This document shows, in pieces, positions 63,887 to 64,000 of a stretch of 64,000 nucleotides of DNA. The position numbers and the translations under genes were made by a program. Positions within the stretch are counted from its first letter, which is position 1, and the number at the start of each line of letters is the position of its first letter. This stretch comes from Humidesulfovibrio sp. GTDB lineage: Bacteria > Desulfobacterota > Desulfovibrionia > Desulfovibrionales > Desulfovibrionaceae. The notes under the pieces are model-generated. The model was not told where the DNA came from, did not search any database, and worked only from the letters and a program-made list of their open reading frames with translations. The stretch lies in the NCBI RefSeq assembly GCF_031082295.1, contig NZ_JAVHLD010000001.1, forward strand, positions 1 through 64,000, in the 5' to 3' direction.

Positions 63887-64000
63887 TCAGCGCTCAAGGA
63901 GCCGCCCCAGCAGTTCCCGCAGCTTCCTCCGCGCCCGGAACGAGCGCACCTTGACCTTGGCCAGGCTCCAGCCCAACAACTCCGCCGCCTCGGAAAGCGC
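63887..64000 (-). CDS. ECF sigma factor, C-terminal fragment (cut by window edge)
   Basis: The last 37 residues of a sigma-70 family protein: LSEAAELLGWSLAKVKVRSF is region 4.2, the helix-turn-helix that binds the -35 element, followed by RARRKLRELLGRLLER and the stop. Everything upstream lies outside the window. It is the first visible gene of an operon that continues with the small membrane protein 30 nt later. Confidence 0.85.
   Translation of the reverse strand, partial: ALSEAAELLGWSLAKVKVRSFRARRKLRELLGRLLER

Overview
The window is GC-rich chromosomal DNA from an anaerobic, Gram-negative deltaproteobacterium, most likely a sulfate reducer of the Desulfovibrionales. This rests on the cooS-cooC-cooA carbon monoxide dehydrogenase module, a tRNA-Sec gene, a ferredoxin:thioredoxin reductase catalytic subunit, and outer-membrane functions (Skp-like chaperone, Pel export) side by side. 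Genes are dense, with many 4-bp ATGA stop/start overlaps. No rRNA, CRISPR array, transposase or integrase was seen. Both ends cut genes: gap at the left and an ECF sigma factor at the right.

Layout: 1-2143 (minus) gap, fba, surE. 2302-9258 (plus) an OB/HD nuclease-like protein, a ClC channel with CBS domains, tmk, an amino-acid ABC transporter without its ATPase, and a glutaredoxin/FTR pair. 9319-10446 is a strikingly AT-rich gene with a HEPN-like motif, probably acquired. 10524-12457 (minus) an RRM protein and trmFO. 12523-17792 (plus) an oligopeptide-type ABC ATPase pair without permeases, a quinone-reductase-like flavoprotein, an HD protein, an SH3 protein, an M48 protease and a zinc-ribbon protein. 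17885-28823 (minus) ftsH-folP-cdaA-ybbR-glmM-galU-priA-skp-SH3 protein, which joins c-di-AMP synthesis to cell-wall precursor supply. 29016-32584 (plus) the CO module, preceded by a near-canonical CooA box. 32663 tRNA-Sec.

33328-48907 is the most interesting region: a complete Pel-type exopolysaccharide system arranged as two convergent operons. The plus arm is pelE-pelF-pelG-epimerase (PelX-like). The minus arm is pelC-pelA(hydrolase)-pelA(deacetylase)-pelB(TPR)-pelB(barrel)-pelD-EAL/HDOD. PelA and PelB, single long proteins in Pseudomonas, are each divided here into two genes with separate export signals or anchors. PelD keeps the RxxD c-di-GMP site but has lost the cyclase motif. An EAL/HDOD protein ends the operon, and a 24-bp palindrome overlaps the pelC promoter.

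49350-64000 holds tRNA-Val, trmL, dTDP-sugar genes (rfbB, rfbD), glycosyltransferases, a TatD hydrolase, a thioesterase, an unusual zinc-ribbon/SulP/STAS/cNMP-binding protein, a MarR regulator with its flavoprotein target and two related operators, glnS, and a sigma/membrane protein/periplasmic metal-sensor-like operon. All calls come from reading the sequence. No database search was run, so similarity statements rest on recalled family motifs.
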